A stretch of DNA of 64,000 bases, from assembly GCA_019637805.1 (NCBI GenBank), contig JAHBVB010000001.1, forward strand, positions 633,875-697,874. Reading direction: 5' to 3'. The position numbers and the translations under genes were made by a program. Source of the stretch: Anaerolineales bacterium. Its GTDB lineage: Bacteria; Chloroflexota; Anaerolineae; Anaerolineales; UBA11579. Position 1 is the stretch's first letter, and the number at the start of each line of letters is the position of its first letter. Below the pieces are notes generated by a model. It searched no databases and was not told where the DNA came from. It saw only the letters and a list, made by a program, of their open reading frames with translations. Positions 16,728 through 28,272 of this stretch are shown here, piece by piece.

Positions 16728-17579
16728 ATGGCCACCAAAGACAAAAATGTGCTGATCACCGGCGCTTCGACCGGCATTGGAGAGGCCACGGCGCTGTACC
16801 TGGCGGAACGCGGCTGGCAGGTGTTTGCCGGTGTGCGCAAAGCCGCGGATGCCAAGCGGCTGGAAGAAATGCACCCCAGCATCTCCCCCGTGACGGTGGA
16901 TGTGACCAAGCCGGCACAGATCAAGGCGGCGGTCAAGACGATTCAAAAGCAGACCGGCCGGGCCGGCCTGCAAGGCTTAGTGAACAATGCCGGGGTGGCC
17001 ATGACCGGGCCGCTGGAATTCCTACCCATCGAGGAACTGCGCAGCCAGTTCGAGGTCAACTTCCTCGGCCAGGTGGCGGTGACGCAGGCCTTTTTGCCGT
17101 TGCTGCGCAAAGGCAAGGGCCGGGTGGTCAACATGAGCTCGATCAGCGGGAAAGTGACCAGCCCTTTCCTGGTGCCGTATTCCTCTTCCAAACATGCCTT
17201 GGAGGCGTTTAGCGACGGGTTACGCCGCGAGCTGCGTCCCTGGAAACTGCATGTGGCCAGCATCCTGCCTGGGCCGGTGGCCACGCCGATCTGGGACAAG
17301 TCGCTGGACCAGGCCGCCGAGGCCAGCGCCCGGCTGCCCAAGCAAGCCGAGGCGCTGTACGGTGCGGCGATGCGCAGCCGGCTGAAACAGGCCGCGCAGC
17401 TGGGCATGCACGGCGTGCCGCCGGAGGCCGTGGCTCGAGATGTGCTGCACGCCCTGAGGGCGACGCGGCCGCGCACGCGCTACGCGCCGGGGCGATTGAT
17501 CGCCCTGGCAATCTTCGCGCTGCGTTTTGCGCCGGACCGGCTGCTGGACTGGCTGCTGACACGACGCAGCCGAAGCTAG
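16728..17579 (+). CDS. Short-chain dehydrogenase/reductase
   Basis: Classical SDR of 283 residues: cofactor motif TGASTGIG near residues 10-17, NNAG at about 88-91, Ser in NMSSISG, catalytic YSSSK (Tyr/Lys) near residue 150, and PGPVATP after it. It probably reduces or oxidises a hydroxyl/keto substrate with NAD(P)H in the cytoplasm; the last 30 residues are hydrophobic and could touch the membrane. Substrate unknown. The start sits 6 nt after TAACAT, a weak but positionally consistent leaderless promoter. Confidence 0.93.
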   Translation: MATKDKNVLITGASTGIGEATALYLAERGWQVFAGVRKAADAKRLEEMHPSISPVTVDVTKPAQIKAAVKTIQKQTGRAGLQGLVNNAGVAMTGPLEFLPIEELRSQFEVNFLGQVAVTQAFLPLLRKGKGRVVNMSSISGKVTSPFLVPYSSSKHALEAFSDGLRRELRPWKLHVASILPGPVATPIWDKSLDQAAEASARLPKQAEALYGAAMRSRLKQAAQLGMHGVPPEAVARDVLHALRATRPRTRYAPGRLIALAIFALRFAPDRLLDWLLTRRSRS

Positions 17580-17599
17580 GCGCCGCCGTATAATTCTGT

Positions 17600-18094
17600 A
17601 TGCCTATCCTGCGCGCCGGCGCCTTTGAGATCTTCAGCAATTCCCCGGAGCAAACGCGCCGCTTGGGCATGCAGCTAGGCAGCCGGCTGCAGGCGGGCGA
17701 CTTGGTTTGCCTGGAAGGCGACCTGGGCAGCGGAAAGACCACGCTGACCCAGGGTGTGACCGCCGGCTGGGGTTCGGCCGAGGCAGTCACCAGCCCAACA
17801 TTTGTGCTGGTGAACGTATACACCCGGCCCGATGGGCAGCAACTGGCGCATTTGGACGCCTACCGGCTGAACTCCGCCGAAGATGCCCAAGCGCTGGACC
17901 TGGACGATCTACTGGCCAAGGGGCCGATGCTGGTGGAATGGCCGGGGCGCATTGAGCCGGCCCTGCCGGCCGAGCGGCTGTGGATCAAACTGTTCTGGAT
18001 CGACGAGGACCGCCGCCGGCTGGAGATCTCGCCGCAGGGTGAGCGCTACCAGGCGATAGCCTCCAGCCTGCGCGATAGCGTATTTGGATTGTGA
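17600..18094 (+). CDS. tsaE: tRNA t6A biosynthesis ATPase TsaE
   Basis: The 164-residue protein carries the Walker A motif GDLGSGKTTLTQGV and the family motif SPTFVLVNVY, then HLDAYRL and VEWPGRI, all diagnostic for TsaE (YjeE), the ATPase that drives the TsaBD complex in making N6-threonylcarbamoyladenosine on tRNAs. TATAAT at 17589-17594 lies 5 nt before the ATG, so the operon's message is probably leaderless. The gene overlaps tsaB by 1 nt (TGATG), as expected for an operon. Confidence 0.95.
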   Translation: MPILRAGAFEIFSNSPEQTRRLGMQLGSRLQAGDLVCLEGDLGSGKTTLTQGVTAGWGSAEAVTSPTFVLVNVYTRPDGQQLAHLDAYRLNSAEDAQALDLDDLLAKGPMLVEWPGRIEPALPAERLWIKLFWIDEDRRRLEISPQGERYQAIASSLRDSVFGL

Positions 18095-18762
18095 TGACTC
18101 TGATCGCCATTGACACCTCCACACAGACCAGCGGTCTGGCGTTATACGATGGGCTGCAAGTGCTGGCTGAGCACAGCTGGCACGGCGGCCAGCACCACAG
18201 CGTAAACCTGGCCCCGGCCATCGACAAGCTGTTGGCCTCAGTACATTTGCGCGCGGCCGACCTGCAAGTGGTGGCGGTGGCGATCGGCCCGGGGTCGTAC
18301 ACCGGGCTGCGCATCGGCCTGGCGCTGGCCAAAGGGCTGGCCTTTGCCCACAAGCTGGATCTGCTGGCGGTGCCCACCCTGGATATTTTGGCGGCTGGGC
18401 AGCCGCCCAGCGAACTGCCGCTGGCGGCGGTGCTGCAAGCCGGCCGCGGCCGTCTGGCGGTGGGGCGTTACCTATATAAGGAAGGCTGGCAGCCGCAAGG
18501 CGAACCCCAGTTGATGACCGCTGAGGAACTGACCGAAAGCATTGCCAGCCCCACGCTAGTCAGCGGCGAGCTGAGCGAAGACGAGCGCCGCACCCTGGGG
18601 CGCAAGTACAAGAATGCCGTGCTGCAGACGCCTGCCTGGGGGCTGCGCCGCCCGGCGGTGCTGGCGGAACTGGCCTGGAACCGCTGGCAGGCCGGCGAGC
18701 GCACTGCCCCACAGGGGTTGGCGCCGCACTATTTGCAAGCCAGCAGTGCGGTACCGCAATGA
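18094..18762 (+). CDS. tsaB: tRNA t6A biosynthesis protein TsaB
   Basis: The 222-residue protein begins MTLIAIDTSTQTSGLALYDG and includes VVAVAIGPGSYTGLRIGLALAKGLAF, the hallmark of TsaB (YeaZ), the inactive ASKHA-fold scaffold that pairs with TsaD. A GTG three bases earlier is also possible, but ATG at 18094 abuts the tsaE stop. It overlaps rimI by 4 nt (ATGA). tsaD itself is not in this window. Confidence 0.95.
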   Translation: MTLIAIDTSTQTSGLALYDGLQVLAEHSWHGGQHHSVNLAPAIDKLLASVHLRAADLQVVAVAIGPGSYTGLRIGLALAKGLAFAHKLDLLAVPTLDILAAGQPPSELPLAAVLQAGRGRLAVGRYLYKEGWQPQGEPQLMTAEELTESIASPTLVSGELSEDERRTLGRKYKNAVLQTPAWGLRRPAVLAELAWNRWQAGERTAPQGLAPHYLQASSAVPQ

Positions 18763-19244
18763 GCGCAGGCGGGCTGACCCTGCGGCGCATGGTCGCCGCT
18801 GATCTAGAGGCCGTCTTGACCATGGAACAAGACAGCTACCCCCGGCCCTGGACCCAGGGGAGTTTTGATTTTGAACTGAACGACAACCCGGCAGCCCTGC
18901 TGTGGGCCGCCGAGGCCGAAGGTGGCCAGATCGCCGGGTACTGCGTGGCCTGGCGCCTGCAGGATGAACTGCACATCGCCAACTTCACCGTGGCGCCCGC
19001 CCGGCGCCGGCAGGGGGTCGGCCGCCGTCTGCTGGCCCACGCCCTGGCCGAAGCGGCCGGGTTGGGACTGCACAGCGCCTTTTTAGAAGTGCGCAGCGGC
19101 AACCTGGCGGCGCAAAGCATGTACCAGCAGTTTGGCTTCCGGCAAGTCGGCTTACGGCCGCGCTTTTACAGCAATGGTGAGGACGCAGTTTTGATGGAGC
19201 TGGCCCAGTTGCCGCAAAGCGCACAGGCGGATCAACCCACATGA
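18759..19244 (+). CDS. rimI: Ribosomal-protein-alanine N-acetyltransferase RimI
   Basis: GNAT-fold protein of 161 residues: LTLRRMVAADLEAVLTMEQDSYPRPWT at the start, acetyl-CoA loop ARRRQGVGRRLLAHAL in the middle, and EVRSGNLAAQSMYQQFGF toward the end, which is the RimI pattern (N-terminal acetylation of ribosomal protein S18 in model organisms). The location directly after tsaE-tsaB is the conserved genomic arrangement. Its TGA stop overlaps the next promoter. Confidence 0.92.
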   Translation: MSAGGLTLRRMVAADLEAVLTMEQDSYPRPWTQGSFDFELNDNPAALLWAAEAEGGQIAGYCVAWRLQDELHIANFTVAPARRRQGVGRRLLAHALAEAAGLGLHSAFLEVRSGNLAAQSMYQQFGFRQVGLRPRFYSNGEDAVLMELAQLPQSAQADQPT

Positions 19245-19250
19245 TAGAAT
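19242..19250 (+). promoter_or_regulatory. Extended -10 promoter of the polysaccharide cluster, built on the rimI stop codon
   Basis: TGATAGAAT (19242-19250) is a TGn-extended -10 whose TG comes from the rimI stop TGA. It would give a leader of about 75 nt before the dehydrogenase gene; this leader contains a short hairpin CTGGC/GCCAG. Confidence 0.5.
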
Positions 19251-19333
19251 CCGCTGCCGATTTATTTTTAGAACTTAGACTCCCAAGAAGTGACTGGCCA
19301 AGCCAGCCCTCCGTCTTGTAACCTTGAGGCAGA

Positions 19334-20653
19334 ATGAGCAAAACTCGTACCGAACTGGAAGCTAAACTCGCCAACCGCAGCGCCAAGATGGCTGTGCTGG
19401 GCTTGGGCTATGTGGGCCTGCCGCTGGCCGCCGTCTTCGCCGAAGCCGGCTTTGAAGTGCTGGGCATCGACCCCGATGAGCGCAAGATCAAAGCCATCGC
19501 CGCGGGCGAGTCCTACATTGGCGACATCGAGAGTGAGCAGGTGGCCAGGTTGGTCCAGGCGGGCAAGCTGCGCGCCACCACCGACTTTGGCGAGCTGGCT
19601 GATATCGACCTGGTCAGCATTTGTGTGCCCACGCCGCTGCGCAAGACCGGCGATCCGGACCTGGCCTTCATCGTTTCGGCTACCGAGAAGCTGGCCGAGC
19701 AACTGCACCCCGGCATGGTCATCGTCCTCGAATCAACCACCTACCCCGGCACCACGCGCGAGCTGGTGTTGGACCTGCTGACCAAGAACAACGATCTCAA
19801 GGTCGGTGAAGACTTCTTCCTGGCCTTCTCGCCGGAGCGGGTGGATCCCGGCCGCACGGACTGGACCACGGTCAATATGCCCAAGGTCATCGGCGGCATC
19901 ACCGCGGCCTGCAGCGAAGTGGCCGCCGCTTGGTACTCGCAGGCGCTGGAAACCGTGATCCCGGTCAGCTCGACCGAGGTGGCCGAGATGGCCAAGCTGC
20001 TGGAGAACACCTTCCGCATGGTCAACATCGGCCTGGTGAACGAGCTGGCCTTGATGTGCAACCGTCTGGGCGTGGACGTATGGGAGGTCATCGACGCGGC
20101 GGCCACCAAGCCATTCGGCTTTATGAAGTTCACTCCCGGCCCCGGCCTGGGGGGGCATTGCATCCCGATCGATCCGTTGTATCTTTCCTGGAAAATGAAG
20201 TCCCTCAACTACACGGCGCGCTTCATTGAACTGGCCTCTGAGATCAACACCAACATGCCGCGTCACGTAGTCACCCGGGCTCTGGAAGCGCTGAACGACC
20301 AGGGCAAGGCCCTCAACGGCAGCAAGGTGCTGGTGCTGGGCGCAGCTTACAAACCAGACATTGACGACATGCGTGAATCGCCGGCATTGGATGTGATCGC
20401 CTTGCTGCGCGAAAAGAAGGCCGATGTGAGCTACCATGACCCGCATGTGCCGCACATTCAACACGATGACTGGGACATGGACTCGGTGGATGATTATCTG
20501 AAGGCCGCCAAGCAAGCCGACGCGGTAGTGATCATCACCAACCACGCCGCCTACGATTATGCTGAGCTGCTCAAACAAGCCAAGCTGATCGTGGACACGC
20601 GCAATGCGTTGGGTTCGGCTTCCAAGAGCAACCCGAAAGTGGTGCGGCTGTAG
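19334..20653 (+). CDS. UDP-N-acetylglucosamine/UDP-sugar 6-dehydrogenase (WbpA-like)
   Basis: The 439-residue NAD-dependent dehydrogenase begins its Rossmann fold at KMAVLGLGYVGLPLAAVFAEAG, carries VPTPLRKTGDPDL and ESTTYPGTT, and has the catalytic Cys in GPGLGGHCIPIDPLYLSWK, the signature of the WbpA/TviB branch that makes uronic acids (UDP-HexNAcA) by two-step oxidation. GGGHCIPIDP-type sequences separate this branch from UDP-glucose dehydrogenases proper, but the exact sugar is inferred. It opens the polysaccharide gene cluster and its stop overlaps the next GTG start by one base. Confidence 0.93.
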   Translation: MSKTRTELEAKLANRSAKMAVLGLGYVGLPLAAVFAEAGFEVLGIDPDERKIKAIAAGESYIGDIESEQVARLVQAGKLRATTDFGELADIDLVSICVPTPLRKTGDPDLAFIVSATEKLAEQLHPGMVIVLESTTYPGTTRELVLDLLTKNNDLKVGEDFFLAFSPERVDPGRTDWTTVNMPKVIGGITAACSEVAAAWYSQALETVIPVSSTEVAEMAKLLENTFRMVNIGLVNELALMCNRLGVDVWEVIDAAATKPFGFMKFTPGPGLGGHCIPIDPLYLSWKMKSLNYTARFIELASEINTNMPRHVVTRALEALNDQGKALNGSKVLVLGAAYKPDIDDMRESPALDVIALLREKKADVSYHDPHVPHIQHDDWDMDSVDDYLKAAKQADAVVIITNHAAYDYAELLKQAKLIVDTRNALGSASKSNPKVVRL

Positions 20654-21624
20654 TGGGGCGCTACCTGATCACGGGAGCCGCCGGCTTCATCGGCGGGCGG
20701 GTGGCAGAACTGCTGATGGCTGAAGGCCACAGCATCGTGGGCATCGACAATATGAACGATTCCTACGACGTACGTATGAAAGAGCACCGCCTGGAGAAGC
20801 TGCAGGCCGATACGAAGTTCAGCTTTCACCGACTGGACATTTCTGACCGCAAGGTCATCGATCACATCCCGGACGAACGGATTGATGCAGTCATTAACCT
20901 GGCGGCCCGGGCCGGGGTGCGCGACAGCGTGCTGGACCCGTGGATCTACGTCGACTCGAACATGACCGGCACGCTGAACATGCTGGAGCTGTGCCGCCAG
21001 CGCAACGTGCCCAAGTTCGTGCTGGCCTCAACCTCCAGCATCTACGGGGCTGAGGCACCGCTGCCCACCCCAGAGAGCGCCGAGAGCAACCGCCCTCTGC
21101 AACCGTACGCCGCCAGCAAGAAGGGCGCTGAAACTCTGGCGCACTCGTATCACTTCCTGCACGACATCGACGTCACCGTGGTGGTCTATTTCACCGTGTA
21201 TGGGCCATCGGGGCGGCCGAATATGTCCATGTTCCGCTTCGTGCAGGCCATCAGCGAGGGCAGGCCCATCCAAGTGTTTGGCGATGGCGAGCAGACGCGT
21301 GGCTTCACCTATATCGATGATATTGCCCGCGGCACGATCCTGGCCCTGAAACCAGTAGGCTACGAAGTCATAAACCTGGGCGGGCACGAGTCGATCAGCA
21401 TCAATGCCCTGATCCACCTGATCGAAGAGGCTCTGGGCAAAAAAGCCATTATTGAATACAAGCCGATGGATCCGGCCGACATGCTGGCGAGCTGGGCGGA
21501 TGTGAGCAAAGCGATGAAGACGCTGGACTGGCAGCCGCAAGTCGGCATTCGTGAAGGGGTGCAGCATCTGGTGGATTGGTACCTGGTCGAGCGTGAGTGG
21601 GCCAAGGATATTCACATCGGCTGA
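20653..21624 (+). CDS. NAD-dependent nucleotide-sugar epimerase (UDP-uronate 4-epimerase type)
   Basis: Extended SDR of 323 residues: GAAGFIGGRVAELL cofactor loop at the N-terminus, STSSIYG and YAASKKGAE (Tyr/Lys catalytic pair) near residues 125-160, and FTYIDDIARGT later. The DNMNDSYD-like segment and overall length resemble UDP-glucuronate 4-epimerases. Start GTG at 20653 overlaps the upstream stop. Acting right after the 6-dehydrogenase, it probably inverts C4 of the uronic acid product. Confidence 0.9.
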   Translation: MGRYLITGAAGFIGGRVAELLMAEGHSIVGIDNMNDSYDVRMKEHRLEKLQADTKFSFHRLDISDRKVIDHIPDERIDAVINLAARAGVRDSVLDPWIYVDSNMTGTLNMLELCRQRNVPKFVLASTSSIYGAEAPLPTPESAESNRPLQPYAASKKGAETLAHSYHFLHDIDVTVVVYFTVYGPSGRPNMSMFRFVQAISEGRPIQVFGDGEQTRGFTYIDDIARGTILALKPVGYEVINLGGHESISINALIHLIEEALGKKAIIEYKPMDPADMLASWADVSKAMKTLDWQPQVGIREGVQHLVDWYLVEREWAKDIHIG

Positions 21625-21640
21625 GCCCCGCCCCATCCTT

Positions 21641-23013
21641 ATGTTCAAGCTGCCGCTGGACCGCCTCGAAAAACTCTATCTGCGCATCTTCGACTCAGAA
21701 TTTCTGCGGCGCATCATCCGCAACTCCAGCTATCTGGTCAGCGCCACGGTCATCTCGGCCGGGATCGGCATGCTGCAGGGGGCATTGCAGTTTCGCGCTC
21801 TGGAGAATGTAGGCCTGGGGGTGGCCGGTATCGGCCTGCTGGGTGCGGTAGCGACTTTCTCCAACGTGATCAACCGCTTCACCTCCTTTCGGATTGACGA
21901 ACTGGTCGTCAAGTACGTGCGGCTGTATCAGGAGCGCGGCGAACCCAAAATGGCCGCGGCGGTGTACAAGCTGGCCGCCATCCTCGAAGCAGGCGGCTCG
22001 ATGGTGGCTTTTGCGCTGATCGCCTTATTGGCCCCGCTGGGGGTGCAGCTGTTCTCGGACATCCCCGGGATGGAGAGCATCTTCATCGCCTACGGCAGTC
22101 TGGTGCTGATCAATTTGTTCTACGACAGCTCGGACGGCATGCTGCAGGTCTTCAACCGCTTCGACGCCAAGTCAGTGATCGATGTGTGCCAGAGCGTGCT
22201 GCGCCTGGTGCTAACCGTGGTGGTTTATTTCACCGGCGGCGGCTTGTACGAGATCATCCTCGCCGAGCTGGGCGGGCGCCTGCTGCGCTCGCTGGCGGTG
22301 ATGCTGCTGGCCTTCCGCATCGCGGCCAAGGAATGGGGCCGCGACTGGTGGCGCACGCCGATCGCCACTCTGCAGAGCGACCGGCGCAGCCTGCTGGCCT
22401 TCGCCTTCAGCACCAACCTGAGCGCCACGGTCAGCCTGGTGGCCAAAGACAGCGAAGATCTGTGGGTCAACGCTTTCCTGGGCAACCTGGCCGGCGGCTT
22501 GTACAGCCTGGCGCGCACATTGATCGGCTTCTTGCAAATCCCGGTCAGCCCGCTGCCCTACACCACCTACCCCGAGCTCTCACGGGCTGTGGCGCAGAAC
22601 AACTGGGCCGCGGTGCGCAAAGTGCTGGGCCGTGGCTCGGCGCTGGCGGCCCTGTATTCGCTACCGGTGGCCCTTTTGCTGATCTTCTTTGGGCGTGAAC
22701 TGATCCTGCTGTATTCAGGCAACCCCGAATCTCTGCCTGCCTATGCGCCGCTGATCATCCTGGTAGCCGGCTACAGCTTTGCCAACATCTTCTATTGGAG
22801 CCGGGCGGCCTTGCTGGCCTTCAACCGGCCGATCTACCCGACCCTGGTCAACCTGGCCGGCATGGTGCTCAAGGTGATCGGCGTATTCTTGTTCTCCTCG
22901 GGCGGCGCGGTGGCCTTTGCCGCGCTGCTCTCCGGATATTACATCTTCACCGTCTCGCTTTCGGTGTTGCGCATCCTCTCAGACCTGCGCGCCCACCCCA
23001 ACACGGCCCCGGC

Positions 23014-23017
<4 letters not shown>
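21641..23017 (+). CDS. Oligosaccharide flippase (Wzx/MOP superfamily)
   Basis: The start at 21641 (MFKLPLDRLEKLYLRIF) is chosen over an upstream in-frame GTG that lies inside the epimerase gene. The 458-residue protein has about 12 hydrophobic helices with sparse charges, and segments such as RNSSYLVSATVISAGIGMLQGALQ and PYTTYPELSRAVAQNN typical of polysaccharide biosynthesis flippases. It should move lipid-linked oligosaccharides across the cytoplasmic membrane. Its stop overlaps the next gene (ATGA). Confidence 0.9.
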
Positions 23018-25154
<2,137 letters not shown>

Positions 25155-25160
25155 CCTTCG

Positions 25161-25180
25161 GCGGCGGGCAATCCCGCCGC
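25161..25180 (+). other. GC-rich hairpin after gmd
   Basis: GCGGCGGG-CAAT-CCCGCCGC is a perfect 8-bp stem, with weaker outer pairing, between gmd and the next gene. It has no T-run, so it may be a weak pause or mRNA-stability element. Confidence 0.5.
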
Positions 25181-25198
25181 GGGCCGCCGAGAACAATT

Positions 25199-27256
25199 AT
25201 GTACTGGTACCGAGACGGAAGCTCCCTTAGCCTGCTACCCTGGTTAGCGACCATGTTGCTGGTGTGGCTGGCCGGTTGGCTATTAGCCAGCCACACTTTT
25301 CGCCTGCAATCTCGCGAACGAGTCATCGCGGGTCTCGCACTAGGCCTTACGCTGTACGTCTGGCTGGTGAACTTGTTTGGCCGCTGGTTGGCGCCAGACC
25401 TGGCCTTCACTCTGCCAGCGTTACTCTTGCTGGTTTTGGCCGTTCTGGCGGCCTGGCGCAGCGGTACCGGTTGGCTGGACTCGGCCGACCTGCGCATTTG
25501 GCCCTGGCTGGTGGCAGGGTTTGCCTTGTTCTACGTCTTCATGTTGTGGAGCAAGGGCTTGACCCTGTTTGATGAGCACAAGAACCTCTCACTGATCTCG
25601 ATCATTGGCAACGGCAATATCCCACCAGAATATCTGCCCGGATACCCGCTTAGGTTGATTTACCACTACGGATTTCACTTCATCGGAGGCAGCCTGATGC
25701 GCCTGGGCGGCCTGCTGCCCTGGAGCGCCTTTGACGTCTCCAAGGCGCTTCTGTTTGCCATGACCTTGCTGCTGGCCGGCCTGCTGGGCCGCCGCTATGC
25801 AGGCCGGGCCTGGGGCGGCTGGGCTGCTGCCGGCCTGGTGGCCTTGGCGGCGGGCACGCGCTACCTGCTGTTGTTGCTGCCGCCGGGCCTGCTGCTGCAA
25901 ATGGACAGAGTCGTGCAGTTGCAGGGCACCAGCGCCTTGATCGATCGCCCTTTCTCTGAAGCGCTCTTCTCCCCCTGGCTGGTGGACGGCGGGCCGCCGA
26001 TGCCCTATATCTTCGCGTTTTTGAACGGCATTATGGACCCGTTGGTGATGGCCCACCAAGGGCCTAACACCTATTCCGTGCTGATCTTTCTGCTGGTTTG
26101 GCTGCTGGCGCTGCGCTTAAAAAACCGCTGGGGCGCAGCCTGCCTGGCGATCATCCTGGCCATGTGGGCGCTGGTGTGGGAAGCCACTTATGCGCTTTTT
26201 ATCCTGGGACTGTTCACCTTCGTGGGCCTGGCCCTCCTGCGCGAGCGCAAGCTAAATCTGCCTCAACTGCGTCCAGTGCTGGGCGCCGCGCTGATCTCCG
26301 GCCTGTTGGTGTTGGTGCAGGGCGGCACGATCACCGAACTGGTGCGAGAGATGATCTTCGGGTACGAAGGCGGCGGGCTATTGCAAAGCCTGGGTCTGGG
26401 CATCTCCAGCATGCTCCCGGTGGCCAACACAGCCAACGCGGTCAGTTTCTTGGGTTTCAGCCTGCGCTGGCCGCTGGCCATCGTTTCTTCGCACCTGGGG
26501 CCGTTGAGTCTTTTTTCGCCGCATCAGCTGATCGTGGCTTTCTTTGAACTAGGTCCGGTGATCTTATTCACGCCCTGGATCACGCAGTGGGCCTGGCGTC
26601 GCGCCAAGGCCGGTGACTGGCTGCTGGGCGTGCTGGCCTGCGCTGCCTGGCTGGGCTTCATCATCCCCGTTTTTTTCCAGTACCAGTCCGACCGCGATAT
26701 TTCACGCCTGACTTGGCAGGCGATGCTGACTTGGACCCTGCTCCTGTCTTTCGTCATCGCCGATCGCAACTTTCGCTGGCCCCGCTGGCTGCGCCAAGCG
26801 GGCGTGGTCGCCCTGCTGCTGACCGGCTTTAGTGGGTTGATCATCGCCGGCACGCAATTCTCCGCCGCCAGCACAACCCGACTGGGTGAGAACTTCAACG
26901 AGCTGGACGCGGCCATCTCCGCCCAGCTGTGGGGCAAGCTACCCGCTGAAGCCAAAGTACTGGCCCCCGTTGGCAGCGCCACCATCCTCAGTGGCCACCT
27001 CTCCGGCGCGTTAATCGGTGAGCCTGACCCCGGCAACGAATGGCATCAGCTCTTCCCTGCCCCGCGGCTGGCCGACCTGTTGCAATATGGCTATAACTTC
27101 TATTATTTAGACAGCCGCGGATGGGAGAGACTCGACTCGGCGTTGCGCGCCGCATCCGGTTTTGAGGCCGCTTGTGTGACTACTTTTGCCGAGGTTTGGG
27201 ACAATGCCCACATTAACTATCGCCGCATGCTAGACTTGCGGGCCTGCACAGACTAA
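25199..27256 (+). CDS. Large polytopic membrane protein, GT-C glycosyltransferase-like
   Basis: The 685-residue protein has more than ten hydrophobic helices over residues 1-550 and a short soluble C-terminal tail with VLAPVGSATILSGHLSGALIG. The first loops contain an acidic LTLFDEHKNL segment, in the place where GT-C enzymes keep catalytic acids, but no definite family is recognised. Within the polysaccharide cluster it could transfer sugars from a polyprenyl carrier on the outer face or act as a polymerase. The start has no strong ribosome site. Confidence 0.7.
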   Translation: MYWYRDGSSLSLLPWLATMLLVWLAGWLLASHTFRLQSRERVIAGLALGLTLYVWLVNLFGRWLAPDLAFTLPALLLLVLAVLAAWRSGTGWLDSADLRIWPWLVAGFALFYVFMLWSKGLTLFDEHKNLSLISIIGNGNIPPEYLPGYPLRLIYHYGFHFIGGSLMRLGGLLPWSAFDVSKALLFAMTLLLAGLLGRRYAGRAWGGWAAAGLVALAAGTRYLLLLLPPGLLLQMDRVVQLQGTSALIDRPFSEALFSPWLVDGGPPMPYIFAFLNGIMDPLVMAHQGPNTYSVLIFLLVWLLALRLKNRWGAACLAIILAMWALVWEATYALFILGLFTFVGLALLRERKLNLPQLRPVLGAALISGLLVLVQGGTITELVREMIFGYEGGGLLQSLGLGISSMLPVANTANAVSFLGFSLRWPLAIVSSHLGPLSLFSPHQLIVAFFELGPVILFTPWITQWAWRRAKAGDWLLGVLACAAWLGFIIPVFFQYQSDRDISRLTWQAMLTWTLLLSFVIADRNFRWPRWLRQAGVVALLLTGFSGLIIAGTQFSAASTTRLGENFNELDAAISAQLWGKLPAEAKVLAPVGSATILSGHLSGALIGEPDPGNEWHQLFPAPRLADLLQYGYNFYYLDSRGWERLDSALRAASGFEAACVTTFAEVWDNAHINYRRMLDLRACTD

Positions 27257-27258
27257 CC

Positions 27259-28272
27259 ATGCCAATCAGCAAAACCAAACCCAAAACAGTGCGCACAACC
27301 ACAAAGCGCCTGACGGTGACCATTGTGGTGCCGGTATATAACGAAGTGGACAGCGTGCCCGAACTGCACCGCCAGATCAGCGCGGCCATGAACGGCAGCC
27401 AATATGACTGGGAAGTGGTCTTCGTGGACGATGGCAGCTCCGACGGCAGCTTGCAAGCGCTGGAAGTGGTGGCGGCCAAAGACCGCAAGCACGCCCGCGT
27501 CATCGCGCTGCGGCGCAACTTCGGCCAAACCGCCGCGCTGTCTGCCGGCATTGACCATTCCGTAGGCGAGATCATCGTTTTGATGGACGGCGATCTGCAG
27601 AATGACCCGGCCGACATTCCGCTGCTGCTGGAAGAGATCCGCAAGGGCTATGACCTGGCCAGTGGCTGGCGCAAATTCCGCAAGGACAACTTCATTACGC
27701 GCACTTTCCCTTCGCGCATCGCCAACTGGATCATCTCGCGCGTGACCGGCGTGTACCTGCACGATTATGGCTGCACGCTGAAAGCCTACCGGCGTGAAGT
27801 GCTGACCGGCTTCCGCCTCTATGGCGAAATGCACCGCTTTATTCCCGCCTATGCCGGCCAGGTGGGCGCCAGCATCACCGAAGTGCCGGTCAACCATTAC
27901 CCGCGCATGCACGGCACCAGCAAATATGGCCTGGAGCGCACCGTCAAGGTCATTTTGGATCTGTTCACCGTCAAGTTCATGGGCGGTTTCGTCAACAAGC
28001 CGATCTACCTTTTTGGCGGGGTCGGCATGGGCTTTATGGGCCTGGGTGGCTTGGGCCTGATCTTCCTCTTCGTCCGCCGCATGTTGTATGGCACTGGCAC
28101 GGTCGATTCGCCTGTCTTTCTGCTCAGCGCCCTGTTGGGCGTACTCGGCGTGCAGTCCATCTTGATGGGCCTCCTGGCTGAGATGTCTGTGCGCACTTAT
28201 CACGAATCGCAATCCAAGCCGATTTACACGGTGCGTTACAGCATCGGGGTTAAGGGTGACAAGCAAAGCTAA
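27259..28272 (+). CDS. Glycosyltransferase family 2 (dolichol/polyprenyl-phosphate sugar synthase type)
   Basis: The 337-residue protein has a GT2 domain: TIVVPVYNEVDSVPELHRQI, VVFVDDGSSDGS and the DxD-like MDGDLQNDPADIP, followed by the GtrB/DPM1-type signature ALRRNFGQTAALSAGID. The C-terminal 100 residues contain two membrane helices. Such enzymes load a sugar onto polyprenyl phosphate at the cytoplasmic face. It starts 2 nt after the previous stop and overlaps the next gene by 17 nt. Confidence 0.92.
   Translation: MPISKTKPKTVRTTTKRLTVTIVVPVYNEVDSVPELHRQISAAMNGSQYDWEVVFVDDGSSDGSLQALEVVAAKDRKHARVIALRRNFGQTAALSAGIDHSVGEIIVLMDGDLQNDPADIPLLLEEIRKGYDLASGWRKFRKDNFITRTFPSRIANWIISRVTGVYLHDYGCTLKAYRREVLTGFRLYGEMHRFIPAYAGQVGASITEVPVNHYPRMHGTSKYGLERTVKVILDLFTVKFMGGFVNKPIYLFGGVGMGFMGLGGLGLIFLFVRRMLYGTGTVDSPVFLLSALLGVLGVQSILMGLLAEMSVRTYHESQSKPIYTVRYSIGVKGDKQS

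Noticed and set aside
22795-23013. N-terminal extension of the glycosyltransferase at 23014
   Set aside because: The extension lies within the flippase gene and has shadow-like composition; MKIALVAPG is a normal GT4 start.
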